A stretch of DNA of 11,354 bases from CAYUFF01 sp964444075 (GCA_964444075.1 CAYUFF010000026.1:1-11354); one strand, 5' to 3'; shown: positions 1 through 5,122, counted from the first letter of the stretch. Translations and numbers: made by a program. The notes: generated by a model from the letters alone, not told the origin.

Positions 1-45
1 AGCCCTTGGGAGGCTCAGACCTGGGTTCAAATCCCAGCGCCCCCA
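1..45 (+). tRNA. tRNA-Pro (anticodon UGG), 3' part only
   Basis: The window opens inside a tRNA gene, at about tRNA position 28. The anticodon loop is CTTGGGA, with anticodon TGG at bases 7-9. The strand before it (AGCC) pairs with GGCT after it. The variable loop is bases 17-20. The T arm is CTGGG, loop TTCAAAT, CCCAG at bases 21-37. The 3' acceptor strand is CGCCCCC (38-44) and the discriminator is A45. No CCA is encoded, since TGC follows, as in many archaeal tRNA genes. The 5' half lies outside the window. A tRNA 3' end directly abutting accessory genes is the usual arrangement at an integration site of an archaeal element. Confidence 0.88.
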
Positions 46-49
46 TGCA

Positions 50-66
50 CGAAAAGTTTAAAAAGT
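50..66 (+). promoter_or_regulatory. Candidate archaeal promoter (BRE/TATA) for the replication operon
   Basis: A purine-rich CGAAAAG followed by TTTAAAAAG looks like a BRE plus TATA box. Initiation would be expected roughly 25 bases downstream, near 88-92, giving a leader of about 90 bases before the first well-supported start at 182. It is the only TATA-like stretch between the tRNA and the operon. This is called by eye; it could also be ordinary A-rich spacer. Confidence 0.45.
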
Positions 67-181
67 TTTCGGTCGTTAGCCTTCTGAAGGAATCTTTCTC
101 GGAAAACAGAAGGAAAGTAAAGGAAACTCTGGTTCTCGCAGCCCATCCCTCTGAGCTAAAGGTTGCGAGGAGGTGGGATGG

Positions 182-391
182 ATGGCCGAGGTTAATTTGG
201 ATAAGTTTAGGGAGTACGTTGAGTTGAGAGCCCAGCTCTCAATCTTGCTGGGCCTTTACGAAAGGTTGGTGGTGAGCCAGGCGATAGGCTCGCAGGAAAG
301 GATAGCCCTGCAGAAAGCGCTGGAGTTCTTCTCCAGGGAGCTTTCAAGGGTCGAGGAAGAACTTGGAATCAAGAAGGGTGAGGAGGGATGA
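182..391 (+). CDS. Small helical protein of unknown function (69 aa)
   Basis: This is the first gene of the rightward operon. I chose ATG 182 (MAEVNLDKF) because GGAGG at 169-173 sits 8 bases upstream; GTG 173 in the same frame overlaps that ribosome binding site. The protein is predicted all-helical, with charged heptad-like stretches in its second half (about residues 40-65, rich in E, R and L) that could form a short coiled coil. It has no cysteine cluster, P-loop or recognisable DNA-binding signature. Its stop overlaps the start of the RecA-like ATPase by ATGA, so the two are probably translationally coupled. It may be an accessory partner of that ATPase, which is inference from position only. 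I do not recognise the family. Confidence 0.75.
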   Translation: MAEVNLDKFREYVELRAQLSILLGLYERLVVSQAIGSQERIALQKALEFFSRELSRVEEELGIKKGEEG

Positions 392-1056
392 AGGGGCTGG
401 TCGAGAAGCTGAGGGGAAAAACAGTACTACTCTTCGGAGAACCGGCGAGCGGGAAAAGCTTTGCAGTAGCTCACCTTTCCAGAAAGCTGCTTGAGCAAAC
501 GGGAAAGCAGGGATACTTGGTTTGGATCGACACGAACCTCTTCACGGAGTACGGAAGTCAGCTTGAGGAGTACAGCAGGGCAAGCGTTGTTAGGGTAACC
601 AGCGCTGACTGGTTGCTGAGGTTCAAGCTACCAGAGATTTTCAAGCAGGAAAAGTTCGATTACTCGTTGATCGCTCTCGATTCTCTCAGCGGACTCGAAG
701 AGCTGGTAACCAAGGACGAAAAGGTCGGGTCTCCGAGGAGAAGCTTGCTGCTGAGCCAGACCGCCAGGATGCTGACCTACTGGCTTTCGAGAATTGCTCA
801 AAAGTGGAACGTTCCAGCATTTCTCATCGCTCATAGTTCAGTAGTTTTCGAAGGTTCTTGGAGGTACGGAATAAAAGAGAGGCCTGCGTTTTCGAGGAGG
901 GCTATCAAGAACGTCGATTGCATAATCTACCACAGGCTGAAGTGCGTGGAATCTCCCGAGGGAACCGTGCAGAACGAGATAGTGTGGAAAGTTGTTCTCT
1001 ACCGCTCGCTGAAGGAAACGATAGAGGGCTTCGAGTTCTACCCCATGAAGGAGTGA
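388..1056 (+). CDS. RecA/RadB-like P-loop ATPase (222 aa)
   Basis: The protein has a Walker A motif GEPASGKS at residues 17-24 preceded by a beta strand (TVLLF), and a Walker B strand LIALD ending at D98, followed by SLSG. A late strand, AFLIAHSS (144-151), sits where RecA-family proteins carry their sensor-like motif after the second helix pair. The order and the roughly 220-residue length fit the RadB/KaiC-like single-domain branch of the RecA superfamily, not full RadA, which has an N-terminal helix-hairpin-helix domain absent here. Likely role: ATP-dependent recombination or replication accessory factor, possibly a helicase loader or mediator. It starts in an ATGA overlap with the upstream gene, and an Sm-like gene follows 4 bases after its stop. 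The fold call is firm; the exact role is inferred. Confidence 0.82.
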   Translation: MKGLVEKLRGKTVLLFGEPASGKSFAVAHLSRKLLEQTGKQGYLVWIDTNLFTEYGSQLEEYSRASVVRVTSADWLLRFKLPEIFKQEKFDYSLIALDSLSGLEELVTKDEKVGSPRRSLLLSQTARMLTYWLSRIAQKWNVPAFLIAHSSVVFEGSWRYGIKERPAFSRRAIKNVDCIIYHRLKCVESPEGTVQNEIVWKVVLYRSLKETIEGFEFYPMKE

Positions 1057-1060
1057 GAGC

Positions 1061-1249
1061 GTGGCCTTAGAAAACCTGCTAAACAAGCCCGTGAAGGTTG
1101 TGAAGAAAGACGGATACACGAAGCTGGGAATCCTAGTGGATACAGACGCTCTTTTCGTTTTCATCCAGAACTCATCGGGCAAGATAGAAGCGATTGCCAA
1201 GGATTCGATCGAGAGGATAGAGGTGGTGAAGAGTGAAGGAAGTGATTAA
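1061..1249 (+). CDS. Sm-like small beta-barrel protein (62 aa)
   Basis: The protein starts at GTG 1061 with purine-rich AAGGAGTGAGAG just upstream. It reads as a short helix (LENLLNK) followed by strands: PVKVVKKDGYTKLGILVDTDALFVFIQN, here described as a strand with KDG turn, a strand with a GILVDTD core and a hydrophobic third strand, then IEAIAKDSIERIEVV. This is the order of the Sm1 part of LSm/Hfq proteins. The canonical archaeal Sm2 signature is weak. Sm folds form ring oligomers binding U-rich RNA, but other SH3-like barrels share this layout. It overlaps the start of the helicase gene by 17 bases and lies between two nucleotide-driven DNA enzymes, so a nucleic-acid-binding accessory role is plausible. 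Confidence 0.55.
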   Translation: MALENLLNKPVKVVKKDGYTKLGILVDTDALFVFIQNSSGKIEAIAKDSIERIEVVKSEGSD

Positions 1250-3182
1250 AGAGCCTGAATGGGAGGAGATCCCAAAGAAAATCAGGATTTACCAAGACTT
1301 CGAGTTCAACGACAGGCCGAACTTTTACTTTGGTTTTTTAATTCCGACGAGGATTACGATCAATAACGGAAACGAAACGGAGGAGTTCTTGACAAACGAC
1401 GTGTGGGTGCTGACGAGAAGAGGTTTGATAAGGAACGACGAGTTCGTGAGGCTCATCGAGAAGGAACACCTAAACTTGCCGAGCTACAACCTTAGCATTG
1501 ACCTCGTCAAGCTTCTGGTCGATACAGTCGAGAAGTCCAGGGAGGAAAGGGCTAACTTCCCGAGTTCCAAGTTTTCGAAGGTCGGCCTTCTCTCCGTCCA
1601 CGGTTCCTTACCGGAGAGGCAACAGGAGGAAATCGAGAGCAACTTGGGGTTGAAGTCGATTCCGTTCGAGGAGTGGACATCAAAAATACATTCCTACTAC
1701 CTTGAGACTATACCCAGCTTGGGTGACTTTGGTGACGTAGGTGACGAAGGTGACTTTACCTTGGACATGCTACTCTTCCTCAAGGGCGTCTTGGAGCAAG
1801 ATTGGTACGTCTTAACCCAAGTCACCAAAGGCACCTTCGGCACCAAAGTCACCCTGTTTTGCGAGCAACTCTCAACGCTGCACGAGGAAGTGAAGGAACT
1901 AATCGAGAAAATAAAGGAAGCTGAAAGAGTAGATGAGGAAGTTGTTTCTGACTTCGTGAGGGTGCTGACGTGCTTCAACAGGGTTTTGCTTGAGCTCGTG
2001 GAAGGCATTATCGATTACTACATAGTTTACAAGGAGGAGAAGGCGAGCAGGTTTTTGGCGATCTGGATCCTCGGAACATACCTCCACAGGATTTTCAACT
2101 ACTATCCTTACGTGCAGTTCTGGGGAGAGAAGGGTTCCGGGAAGACGAAGAACCTGGACATAATTGAGTGCCTTGCCTTCAATCCCTTGAACGCAAGCGA
2201 CCTTACTTCTGCATCCCTCTTCAGGATAACGGAGGCTTTCCAGGCAACCCTGCTTATAGACGAAGCCGACCCGATTTCAAAAAAGGAAAGCGAACTTAGG
2301 CAATTGCTTTTAAGCGGATATCAGAAGGGAAAGTACGCTTGGAGAATTAGCGAGAGGAAGAAGAAAGCAAAAACCTTGATTCCTCAAAAGTTCGATATCT
2401 TTACCCCAAAGGCTTTGGCTGGAATCAAAGGGTTCGACGACGTTCTGGAAGACAGGTGCATTAAAATTACGATGGTGAAGAGTTCGAGGGAGCAGGCGAA
2501 GAGGGAAATCAACAAGGAGTGGAGGTTCTGGGATTACGTCAGGTTCTTTGGCTACGTGTTTGCGATAACCAACTTTTACAGGGCGAAGCTCATCTACTAC
2601 CTACTCGACACAGGGGAGATAACGGGAAGGTACAGGGACCTGTGGAAACCGATCCTGACCCTCGCCTGCCTCTTCGGTGGTGATGTCTTCGAGGAGATGT
2701 ACTCCTACGCCCTGGAAAAGATCGAGCAAAGGAGGAAGGAGGAACTGGAAGAGAACCCGACTTATTTGGTTTTAAGGCTGCTCGCTTGGAAAACGAGGGA
2801 CAAGGAGCAGATCGAAGTTTCCAGCAGGGAGATAAGCGAAAGCTTGCAGAAAGTGTTCGAAATAAACATCGATGCGAGAAAGATAGCAGCTGTCCTCAAG
2901 AAACTCTACCTTACCAAAGACAAAAGGCTCGTGAAGGGAGTGTACCATTTCATCATAACTAGAAAGCAAGTTGACGAACTCCTTTCGAGCTACGGACTGA
3001 ACAGGGAGGAAATTCAGAAGGAGTTCGAGGAAATAATCGGCGAGGGCGGGAAGAAGTTCGAGAAGATAGACCCTCACTTTGGTGTATGCGAGTACTGCGG
3101 TCAGCACAAGCTTCTCGAATGGAAGGATGCCGAAGGTCATTACCTTTGCAACGAATGCAAGCTCGGGGAGGAGATAGCGTGA
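1233..3182 (+). CDS. AAA+ ATPase, putative replicative helicase of the element (649 aa)
   Basis: GTG 1233 is preferred because GAGGTG (1220-1225) precedes it; it overlaps the Sm-like gene. The ATPase core has Walker A GEKGSGKT at residues 298-305, Walker B LLIDEAD at 340-346, and a candidate arginine finger in LEDR (R408). Residues 515-600 look like a winged helix (SREISESLQKVF followed by ARKIAAVLKKLYL). The C-terminus is a zinc ribbon with C619, C622, C639 and C642 (C-x2-C-x16-C-x2-C). This order, with an N-terminal domain, helicase ATPase, wHTH and Zn ribbon, is typical of plasmid and viral DNA helicases related to the MCM/SF3 side of AAA+. No primase active site is obvious in the first 290 residues. 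Residues 164-207 are encoded by two inverted sets of 9-bp repeats, an apparent insertion before the ATPase core. Function is inferred from domains and operon context. Confidence 0.8.
   Translation: MKEVIKEPEWEEIPKKIRIYQDFEFNDRPNFYFGFLIPTRITINNGNETEEFLTNDVWVLTRRGLIRNDEFVRLIEKEHLNLPSYNLSIDLVKLLVDTVEKSREERANFPSSKFSKVGLLSVHGSLPERQQEEIESNLGLKSIPFEEWTSKIHSYYLETIPSLGDFGDVGDEGDFTLDMLLFLKGVLEQDWYVLTQVTKGTFGTKVTLFCEQLSTLHEEVKELIEKIKEAERVDEEVVSDFVRVLTCFNRVLLELVEGIIDYYIVYKEEKASRFLAIWILGTYLHRIFNYYPYVQFWGEKGSGKTKNLDIIECLAFNPLNASDLTSASLFRITEAFQATLLIDEADPISKKESELRQLLLSGYQKGKYAWRISERKKKAKTLIPQKFDIFTPKALAGIKGFDDVLEDRCIKITMVKSSREQAKREINKEWRFWDYVRFFGYVFAITNFYRAKLIYYLLDTGEITGRYRDLWKPILTLACLFGGDVFEEMYSYALEKIEQRRKEELEENPTYLVLRLLAWKTRDKEQIEVSSREISESLQKVFEINIDARKIAAVLKKLYLTKDKRLVKGVYHFIITRKQVDELLSSYGLNREEIQKEFEEIIGEGGKKFEKIDPHFGVCEYCGQHKLLEWKDAEGHYLCNECKLGEEIA
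1722..1757 (+). repeat. Four tandem 9-bp GGTGACNNN repeats inside the helicase gene (left arm)
   Basis: The units are GGTGACTTT, GGTGACGTA, GGTGACGAA and GGTGACTTT, directly abutting and in the reading frame, coding GDF-GDV-GDE-GDF (about residues 164-175). An inverted set follows 60 bases later. Confidence 0.9.
1818..1853 (-). repeat. Four tandem 9-bp repeats in inverted orientation inside the helicase gene (right arm)
   Basis: On the plus strand the units are CAAGTCACC, AAAGGCACC, TTCGGCACC and AAAGTCACC. Their reverse complement matches the left arm at 29 of 36 positions, so a long imperfect stem with a 60-base loop is possible in single-stranded DNA or in mRNA. The plus strand codes QVTKGTFGTKVT, so the reading frame is preserved through both arms. 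Confidence 0.88.
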
Positions 3183-3445
3183 AGGAGGAAGAGATGATAA
3201 GGAAGATTGCGGGAAAACTTTACGGAAAGGCTCTCGAAAGGATTAGCGACAGCGGCAAGCCGATAATTTACATAGGCGAGCTGAGGCAGATCCTGGGCTG
3301 GTACCACGTGAGGAGGAGGGATTTCTTTTCTTGGGTCAAGAAGCTGCGTAGCATAGGTTTGATAGAGTACAGGAGGAAGCACGTTCTCGTTAGGTTCAAG
3401 AATTTACCGAGCGTCGTGAGGTGGGTGAGAGATGGCGTTGAGTGA
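3179..3445 (+). CDS. Small winged-helix-like DNA-binding protein (88 aa)
   Basis: I take GTG 3179, which overlaps the helicase stop as GTGA and follows GGGGAGGAG a few bases upstream; ATG 3194 is an alternative start. The protein reads as helix (EEMIRKIAGKLYGKALERI), a short strand (KPIIYIGE), a helix-turn-helix-like stretch (LRQILGWYHVRRRDFFSWVKKLRSIGLIEY) and a basic wing (RRKHVLVRF). This is the usual layout of a single wHTH domain of archaeal plasmid and viral regulators. It lies between the helicase and a second small wHTH protein, overlapping the latter by 14 bases. It could be a transcription regulator or an origin-binding partner of the helicase. The fold call is by pattern, not by a family match. 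Confidence 0.65.
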   Translation: MKEEEMIRKIAGKLYGKALERISDSGKPIIYIGELRQILGWYHVRRRDFFSWVKKLRSIGLIEYRRKHVLVRFKNLPSVVRWVRDGVE

Positions 3446-3764
3446 CCTGGTGGACTTAATCTACGAGGACAGCATTAGGAACGCTAGAAAGAGGAGGGTA
3501 GTCGAGATAATAGTCAGCGAAAGCGACCACGTGACGGGAGCAAAGGTTGCTGATGTTTTGAGAAAGGTGCAGGAGGAGTTCGGCGAAAAGTACGGGAGGA
3601 AGATTTTCTACCAGGTCTTGGGAAGGTTGAAGGAACTTGGGATAGTCAAGGTCAAGCAGGAGAGGGATTTGGAGGGAGAGAGGTACAGGGTGGTAGTCCT
3701 CACCCCAAGCGTTTTTGAGTGGAGGGTCAAGAACAAAATCCTGAAAGTGCTTAAGGCGAGGTGA
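3432..3764 (+). CDS. Winged-helix regulator, PadR/ArsR-like (110 aa)
   Basis: The start ATG 3432 follows GAGGTGGGTGAGAG and overlaps the previous gene by 14 bases. The centre has a helix (RKRRVVEIIVSES), a helix-turn-helix (HVTGAKVADVLRKVQEEF, then KIFYQVLGRLKELGIVKVKQE) and a wing strand pair ending RYRVVVLTP. The sequence RKIFYQVLGRLKELGIV strongly resembles the recognition helix and following turn of PadR/ArsR-type wHTH proteins. The last 25 residues form a basic helical tail. Likely a transcriptional regulator of the element, or a DNA-binding replication accessory. The palindromes at 4.8-5.2 kb would be natural candidate targets, though nothing in the sequence proves it. Confidence 0.7.
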   Translation: MALSDLVDLIYEDSIRNARKRRVVEIIVSESDHVTGAKVADVLRKVQEEFGEKYGRKIFYQVLGRLKELGIVKVKQERDLEGERYRVVVLTPSVFEWRVKNKILKVLKAR

Positions 3765-3767
3765 AAG

Positions 3768-3878
3768 GTGAAGATAACCTTGATTCAAGGGCACGTGCTC
3801 GATACACTCAAGCAAAAGGGTGAGAATAAAGATCGGGCGACCATATTTATGGTTTTGCAAATTCCATCTATTGGTTAA
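3768..3878 (+). pseudogene. Truncated DNA methyltransferase start (remnant)
   Basis: From GTG 3768 the frame reads VKITLIQGHVLDTLK and then loses resemblance, ending at TAA 3876-3878 after 36 residues. The first 16 residues match the start of the intact methyltransferase at 10993 (MKVTLIQGHILKAIK) at 10 of 16 positions counting the initiators, and at 28 of 48 bases. The catalytic TSPPY motif expected about 12 residues later is absent. It has GAGGTGAAAGG just upstream and sits 3 bases after the wHTH gene, so an ancestral methyltransferase probably closed this operon and was cut short when the A/T-rich downstream segment arrived or the gene decayed. The residual resemblance is short, but the LIQGH core is a distinctive beta-class start. 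Confidence 0.72.
3841..3852 (+). promoter_or_regulatory. Possible TATA box for the SprT-like gene
   Basis: CCATATTTATGG is an A/T-rich box about 55-60 bases upstream of ATG 3906, and base composition becomes A/T-rich from here. A separate promoter would make sense because the cassette looks acquired after the upstream operon. Called by eye only. Confidence 0.3.
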
Positions 3879-3905
3879 AGGAGAAACTCAGAGAGCGATG
3901 ATAAG

Positions 3906-4358
3906 ATGAAGTTAATCGAAAAATTGTTCGAAGAGGAATTAAAACGCAGCATCTGGAAGCCTAAGCAAAAGCTCCAGATTCCTACTATTACTTTCAATCC
4001 AAGGCTCAAAAGAGTGGTGGCGAGAATAGTGTTTACAATGAAGGAAGGAAAAGTAATTGGAAGGCCAAAAATAGAAGTTTCTCCTTATTTTAAAAAACTC
4101 CCAAAGGAAAAACAGAAACAGGTACTGAGACACGAGATTCAACATTTAATATATGCTTCTGCTACTGGGCTTCGGCACCATGGACACAGTACGAGAAGCC
4201 CCTTCGCTATCGGATTAGCGTGGATGGGAATACCCCGATACGTTCAGGACGAACCTGATTGGGAAATGGAGATGAAAATGAGGAGAATCAAGCGAAATCT
4301 CGAATTATTCTTGAAAAAGCGAAAGACGGAATCGAGGAAAATTTTAAAATGGTTGTGA
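3906..4358 (+). CDS. SprT-like zinc metalloprotease domain protein (150 aa)
   Basis: The zinc protease motif HEIQH occupies residues 76-80 (ligands H76 and H80, catalytic E77). HHGH at residues 91-94, followed by SPFAIGLAWMGIP, matches the downstream H-G...F...L..MG part of SprT/Spartan proteases that supplies the third zinc ligand. The N-terminal 60 residues contain strands (IPTITFNPRLKRVVARIVF, then KVIGRPKIEVSP), as expected ahead of the active-site helix. The C-terminus is a strongly basic helix. SprT-family enzymes cleave DNA-bound or crosslinked proteins; in a mobile element the target is unknown. The gene is more A/T-rich than those to its left, suggesting separate origin. No strong ribosome binding site is visible. 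In its last 75 bases a second frame also reads as a plausible basic peptide, so a frameshift near the end cannot be excluded. Confidence 0.75.
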   Translation: MKLIEKLFEEELKRSIWKPKQKLQIPTITFNPRLKRVVARIVFTMKEGKVIGRPKIEVSPYFKKLPKEKQKQVLRHEIQHLIYASATGLRHHGHSTRSPFAIGLAWMGIPRYVQDEPDWEMEMKMRRIKRNLELFLKKRKTESRKILKWL

Positions 4359-4399
4359 AAGCGAAACTGGCTTTCAAGAGAAGAAAGGTGGTAGAATGA
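4355..4399 (+). CDS. Candidate 14-residue mini-ORF overlapping the protease stop
   Basis: GTG 4355 overlaps the protease stop as GTGA, and its own stop TGA overlaps ATG 4396 as ATGA. The peptide is very basic (KAKLAFKRRKVVE). It may be a coupling mini-cistron, or the tail of an original longer frame: the same frame continues upstream through about 25 sensible codons (SRIILEKAKDGIEENFKMV). It is too short to assign. Confidence 0.25.
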   Translation: MKAKLAFKRRKVVE

Positions 4400-4452
4400 G
4401 CCGGGAAATCATAATAACTAAGTCAAACCTCAAGGAGGCAAAACCGGATTAG
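4396..4452 (+). CDS. Candidate 18-residue mini-ORF
   Basis: ATG 4396 follows GGTGG (4387-4391) at a spacing of 4 bases. The peptide MSREIIITKSNLKEAKPD ends at TAG 4450-4452, which overlaps GTG 4452 of the next gene by one base. Good ribosome binding site placement and stop/start overlap favour translation, but a peptide this short could equally be a broken N-terminus of the following gene. Confidence 0.35.
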   Translation: MSREIIITKSNLKEAKPD

Positions 4453-4756
4453 TGGTACAAATCCTCGTGACTGGGAACATTTTTCAAGGAGTTTACATAG
4501 GAAGGTACTGGAAAGATGAGGTGGACGAGTGGGTTTTCGTGAGTAAGGAAGAGATTCCGAAGTTGATNNNNNNNNNNNNNNNNNNNNNNNNNNNNNNNNN
4601 NNNNNNNNNNNNNNNNNNNNNNNNNNNNNNNNNNNNNNNNNNNNNNNNNNNNNNNNNNNNNNNNNNNAAGATGAGGTGGACGAGTGGGTTTTCGTGAGTA
4701 AGGAAGAGATTCCGAAGTTGATAAGAGAGCTTGAAAAAATTAAAGAAAATTGTTGA
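4452..4756 (+). CDS. Small protein of about 49 aa, interrupted by an artificial gap
   Basis: GTG 4452 has GGAGG at 4434-4438 upstream. Before the gap the frame reads VVQILVTGNIFQGVYIG, then RYWKDEVDEWVFVSKEEIPKL. After the gap the same 18 residues KDEVDEWVFVSKEEIPKL recur and the frame continues IRELEKIKENC to TGA 4754-4756. Because the two sides share exactly 55 bases abutting the Ns, removing the Ns and one copy restores a single 49-residue frame. The protein would have two or three strands followed by a short charged helix. Function unknown. As written, the two halves are in different frames, so automatic annotation will give a false long ORF. Confidence 0.65.
4513..4567 (+). repeat. 55-bp exact duplicate, left side of the N gap
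   Basis: These 55 bases are identical to 4668-4722 and end at the last called base before the Ns. The size and placement fit a shared de Bruijn k-mer (k=55) at two contig ends, not a biological repeat. Confidence 0.93.
4568..4667. other. Assembly gap of 100 Ns, probably artificial
   Basis: Exactly 100 Ns are placed between two contig ends that carry the same 55 bases. A round-number gap with k-mer-sized identical flanks is a scaffolding placeholder; the true sequence most likely overlaps with no missing bases. Collapsing it also repairs the small gene that spans it. Confidence 0.92.
4668..4722 (+). repeat. 55-bp exact duplicate, right side of the N gap
   Basis: This is identical to 4513-4567 and begins at the first base after the Ns. 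It should be merged with the left copy. Confidence 0.93.
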
Positions 4757-4771
4757 AAGTGTCGTAATCCC

Positions 4772-4790
4772 GTAACCTTTGAAGGTGAAC
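4772..4790. repeat. Palindromic motif copy 1
   Basis: GTAACCTTTGAAGGTGAAC is a near-palindrome with core ACCTTTGAAGGT, differing by one base from the other copies. It lies 16 bases after the stop of the small gene. Confidence 0.75.
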
Positions 4791-4856
4791 CTACGTGCCG
4801 TGTTCTCCCCGATCACCAGGAGGGTGGATTTGAAAGAAAGGTGTATGTCCCAAACC

Positions 4857-4892
4857 TAATCCACCACATCCACCTAATCCACCACATCCACT
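4857..4892 (-). repeat. Four tandem 9-bp iterons, left array
   Basis: The units are TAATCCACC, ACATCCACC, TAATCCACC and ACATCCACT, which also form an 18-bp repeat occurring twice. The reverse complement matches the right array (5008-5043) at 32 of 36 positions. Confidence 0.93.
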
Positions 4893-4920
4893 CCTTTATT
4901 TATAAACCTCCCCCCGCTTC

Positions 4921-4938
4921 GTTACCTTTAAAGGTAAC
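4921..4938. repeat. Palindromic motif copy 2 (perfect 18-bp palindrome)
   Basis: GTTACCTTTAAAGGTAAC is a perfect palindrome, the best copy of the family, placed between the two iteron arrays. It is a plausible binding site for a dimeric wHTH protein or an initiator. Confidence 0.85.
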
Positions 4939-4954
4939 GCCTATCTTGAGGTTG

Positions 4955-4970
4955 TGTTAGACGTCTAACA
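4955..4970. repeat. Perfect 16-bp palindrome of a different sequence
   Basis: TGTTAGACGTCTAACA is a perfect palindrome unrelated to the ACCTTTAAAGGT family except for its TTA/TAA ends. It stands alone beside the A/T-rich core between the iteron arrays, so it may be an operator or nick/recognition site. Confidence 0.8.
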
Positions 4971-5007
4971 TTTATTGGAAAAATTATTCTTGAGTGATTA
5001 GGAATGG

Positions 5008-5043
5008 GGTGGATGTGGTGGATCAGGTGGATTTGGTGGATCA
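5008..5043 (+). repeat. Four tandem 9-bp iterons, right array
   Basis: The units are GGTGGATGT, GGTGGATCA, GGTGGATTT and GGTGGATCA, inverted relative to the left array across a 115-base spacer. Translated they would give VDVVDQVDLVDQ, but the surrounding frame is not a credible gene. Confidence 0.93.
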
Positions 5044-5068
5044 ACTTTGGGACATACACACACGCAGG

Positions 5069-5086
5069 TTCACCTTTAAAGGTTAC
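5069..5086. repeat. Palindromic motif copy 3
   Basis: TTCACCTTTAAAGGTTAC has the perfect 12-bp core ACCTTTAAAGGT. It starts 148 bases after copy 2, nearly the same interval as between copies 1 and 2 (149). Confidence 0.82.
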
Positions 5087-5122
5087 TTCCCTCGAAAATT
5101 CGGCCGAGGAGTTGTTTGCTAC

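Noticed and set aside
45..227. 60-residue open frame starting at the ATG that abuts the tRNA
   Set aside because: It has no ribosome binding site, overlaps the well-supported gene starting at 182 by 46 bases, and shows no integrase motif; I cannot support it as a split-integrase fragment.
628..3382. Minus-strand open frames inside the replication operon
   Set aside because: All lie opposite strongly supported genes with P-loop, zinc-ribbon or wHTH features and lack their own start signals.
4452..4697. 81-residue ORF running through the Ns
   Set aside because: The reading frame through the gap is arbitrary; the duplicated 55 bases show the true gene is about 49 residues.
4857..5043. CRISPR array
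   Set aside because: The units are 9 bp and directly abutting, with no unique spacers of 30-40 bases and no cas genes nearby.
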